Positions 14,144 through 14,951 of a DNA stretch of 14,951 nucleotides are shown in pieces. This DNA comes from Lutibacillus sp052034115. Its GTDB lineage: Bacteria; Actinomycetota; Actinomycetes; Actinomycetales; Dermatophilaceae. The notes under the pieces were generated by a model that did not search any database, was not told where the DNA came from, and saw only the letters and a list, made by a program, of their open reading frames with translations. A program made the position numbers and the translations under genes. The stretch is taken from contig JBPOIZ010000077.1 in the NCBI GenBank assembly GCA_052034115.1, positions 1-14,951 of the forward strand, read 5' to 3'. Positions within the stretch are counted from its first letter, which is position 1. The number at the start of each line of letters is the position of its first letter.

Positions 14144-14368
14144 GTGGAGGTCAGGATCGGCGTGCAGAACGTCGCCCGGGAAATCACCTTCGAGTCAGCG
14201 CAAAGCGCTCAGGAGGTGCAAGAGGCCGTGGCGTCAGCGCTGTCCCTGGGCCAGTCAGTGTCCCTGACCGACGACAAGGGCCGCATCGTGCTCGTCCCCG
14301 CGGACGCCCTGGGTTACGTCCACATCGGCGAGCAGAGCAAGGGCCGGGTCGGCTTCGGCACCGTCTGA
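14144..14368 (+). CDS. DUF3107 family protein (TB9.4-like)
   Basis: This 74-residue protein begins MEVRIGVQNVAREI and ends GRVGFGTV, matching the DUF3107 family of small actinobacterial proteins (M. tuberculosis Rv3208A, TB9.4). No enzymatic motif, signal peptide or membrane segment is present. The alternating pattern suggests a small alpha/beta fold, with the IVLVPADALGYVHIG segment conserved. The GTG start is supported by AAGGAA about 8 nt upstream. It follows the TetR gene by 51 bp on the same strand and is probably co-transcribed. The biochemical function is unknown. Confidence 0.9.
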   Translation: MEVRIGVQNVAREITFESAQSAQEVQEAVASALSLGQSVSLTDDKGRIVLVPADALGYVHIGEQSKGRVGFGTV

Positions 14369-14552
14369 TCGGTCGCGGCGCCCCGCCGACGAGACCGGCT
14401 CACGACGGCGTGGCGACTGGCGGAATGACCGCCGGACACCGAGAGTTGTTGCGTATGGCGCCCAACGTCGGGCGCCAGACCGGCCTGCAACAGGTCGCTG
14501 ACCAGCACGGACCGTTCATGGGCACCAGCCCAGAAGGAGTTAGGACACCCAT
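14369..14552 (+). promoter_or_regulatory. Intergenic region with inverted repeat before the GlsB-like gene
   Basis: This 184-bp gap has no convincing gene. It contains a perfect 7-bp inverted repeat, GGCGCCC (14457-14463) and GGGCGCC (14470-14476), with a 6-nt spacer and no following U-tract. AGAAGGAG (14532-14539) and TAGGA precede the next ATG. I see no clear sigma-A promoter. The inverted repeat may be an operator or an RNA hairpin. Confidence 0.4.
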
Positions 14553-14810
14553 ATGGGCACCATCATCGGCACCATCGTCTTCGGCGCGGTCGTCGGCTTC
14601 CTCGCCCGCCTCGCGCTGCCGGGCAAGCAGAACATCAGCGCCCTCATGACCGTGATCATCGGCGTCGTCGGCGCACTCGTCGGCTACTGGATTGCCGGGC
14701 TTCTCGGCGTCGACGACACCGACCGCATCGACTGGATCCGCCTCCTCATCAGCGTCGCCGTCGCCGCTGCAGGCGTCGTCGGCTACACCGCCGTCGCGGG
14801 CAAGAAGTGA
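14553..14810 (+). CDS. GlsB/YeaQ/YmgE family small membrane protein
   Basis: This 85-residue protein has three predicted membrane helices: about 3-22 (starting TIIGTIVFGAVVGFLA), 31-53 (IIGVVGALVGYWIAGLL) and 63-82. Glycine-rich segments and the start MGTIIGTIV are typical of the GlsB/YeaQ/YmgE (transglycosylase-associated) family. Members are common stress-induced membrane proteins with no proven enzymatic role. The C-terminus GKK is cytosolic by the positive-inside rule. AAGGAG lies 13 nt and TAGGA 7 nt before the ATG, so the start is plausible. It is unrelated to the DNA-repair genes upstream and is probably its own transcription unit. Confidence 0.88.
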   Translation: MGTIIGTIVFGAVVGFLARLALPGKQNISALMTVIIGVVGALVGYWIAGLLGVDDTDRIDWIRLLISVAVAAAGVVGYTAVAGKK

Positions 14811-14832
14811 TCGACACCCCCTAACGCACCAC

Positions 14833-14863
14833 GAGGGGCCCGGGCGGTTAGGGCGGGCCCCTC
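14833..14863 (+). terminator. Hairpin downstream of the GlsB-like gene
   Basis: GAGGGGCCCG (14833-14842) pairs perfectly with CGGGCCCCTC (14854-14863), a 10-bp stem with an 11-nt loop, 22 nt after the stop codon. The following CGCGTTGG is only weakly U-rich, so this is a probable GC-rich terminator of low-U type. Confidence 0.65.
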
Positions 14864-14880
14864 CGCGTTGGCGACCAACA

Positions 14881-14951
14881 GGCCCCGGGGGGGCAGGGGG
14901 ACAGGGCGGGGCGCCCCCTCCGCACCGGGGGGGCCGCGGGGGGCCGGGGAA
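14881..14951. other. G-run-rich tail of the window
   Basis: Seven G runs of 3 to 7 bases occur (14887-14893, 14896-14900, 14904-14906, 14908-14911, 14927-14933, 14938-14943, 14946-14949). No ORF is credible. It could form G-quadruplexes or be low-quality sequence at a contig end. Confidence 0.6.

Noticed and set aside
14410..14649. 79-codon plus-strand ORF before and across the GlsB-like start
   Set aside because: Its second half is a shifted frame of the membrane protein and it has no ribosome binding site.
1..14951. CRISPR arrays, tRNA or rRNA genes, insertion sequences, prophage genes
   Set aside because: No direct-repeat/spacer arrays, tRNA-like cloverleafs, transposase motifs or phage genes were seen. 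The window is a conserved core-genome locus.

Overview
The window is high-GC DNA (roughly 70% or more) from an actinobacterium. The gene order (whiB7, uvrD2, mycoredoxin, nudC, adnB, adnA, moeZ, TetR, DUF3107) matches the Mycobacterium tuberculosis block Rv3197A to Rv3208A. Gene lengths, GTG starts and the absence of the Rv3200c channel and Rv3207c genes suggest a non-mycobacterial lineage. I lean to Micrococcales (Intrasporangiaceae or Dermacoccaceae type), but that placement is inference.

Region 1 (1-813, minus strand) holds whiB7, the master regulator of intrinsic antibiotic resistance, and its long leader. The leader is the most informative non-coding part of the window. A TTGGCA/17 bp/TAACCT promoter carries an AT-rich box 3 bp upstream of the -35 and overlaps the uvrD2 stop codon. 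It is followed by a 58-codon upstream ORF with a strong ribosome binding site. A GC-rich terminator hairpin follows, and the end of the upstream ORF carries a 7-nt segment that could pair with the hairpin's 5' arm. Together these form a complete candidate ribosome-mediated attenuator.

Region 2 (813-5501) holds uvrD2 (minus), mrx1 (plus), nudC (minus) and a phosphotransferase-like gene (plus). These cover DNA unwinding and repair, mycothiol-dependent redox, NAD(P)H hydrolysis, and a macrolide-phosphotransferase-like fold whose catalytic aspartates appear to be lost. Several starts sit 6-7 nt behind a TAnnnT hexamer, suggesting leaderless transcripts.

Region 3 (5556-12085, minus) is the adnA-adnB operon with a 4-nt stop/start overlap. 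It encodes the heterodimeric motor-nuclease that resects double-strand breaks. AdnA keeps four cysteines in an iron-sulfur pattern but has a degenerate Walker B; AdnB keeps canonical helicase motifs.

Region 4 (12171-14951) has moeZ (sulfur-carrier adenylyl/sulfurtransferase) divergent from a TetR regulator. A DUF3107 protein, a small GlsB/YeaQ-type membrane protein with a downstream hairpin, and a G-run-rich tail follow. The window starts exactly at a perfect hairpin and ends in homopolymeric G runs, which could be contig edges.
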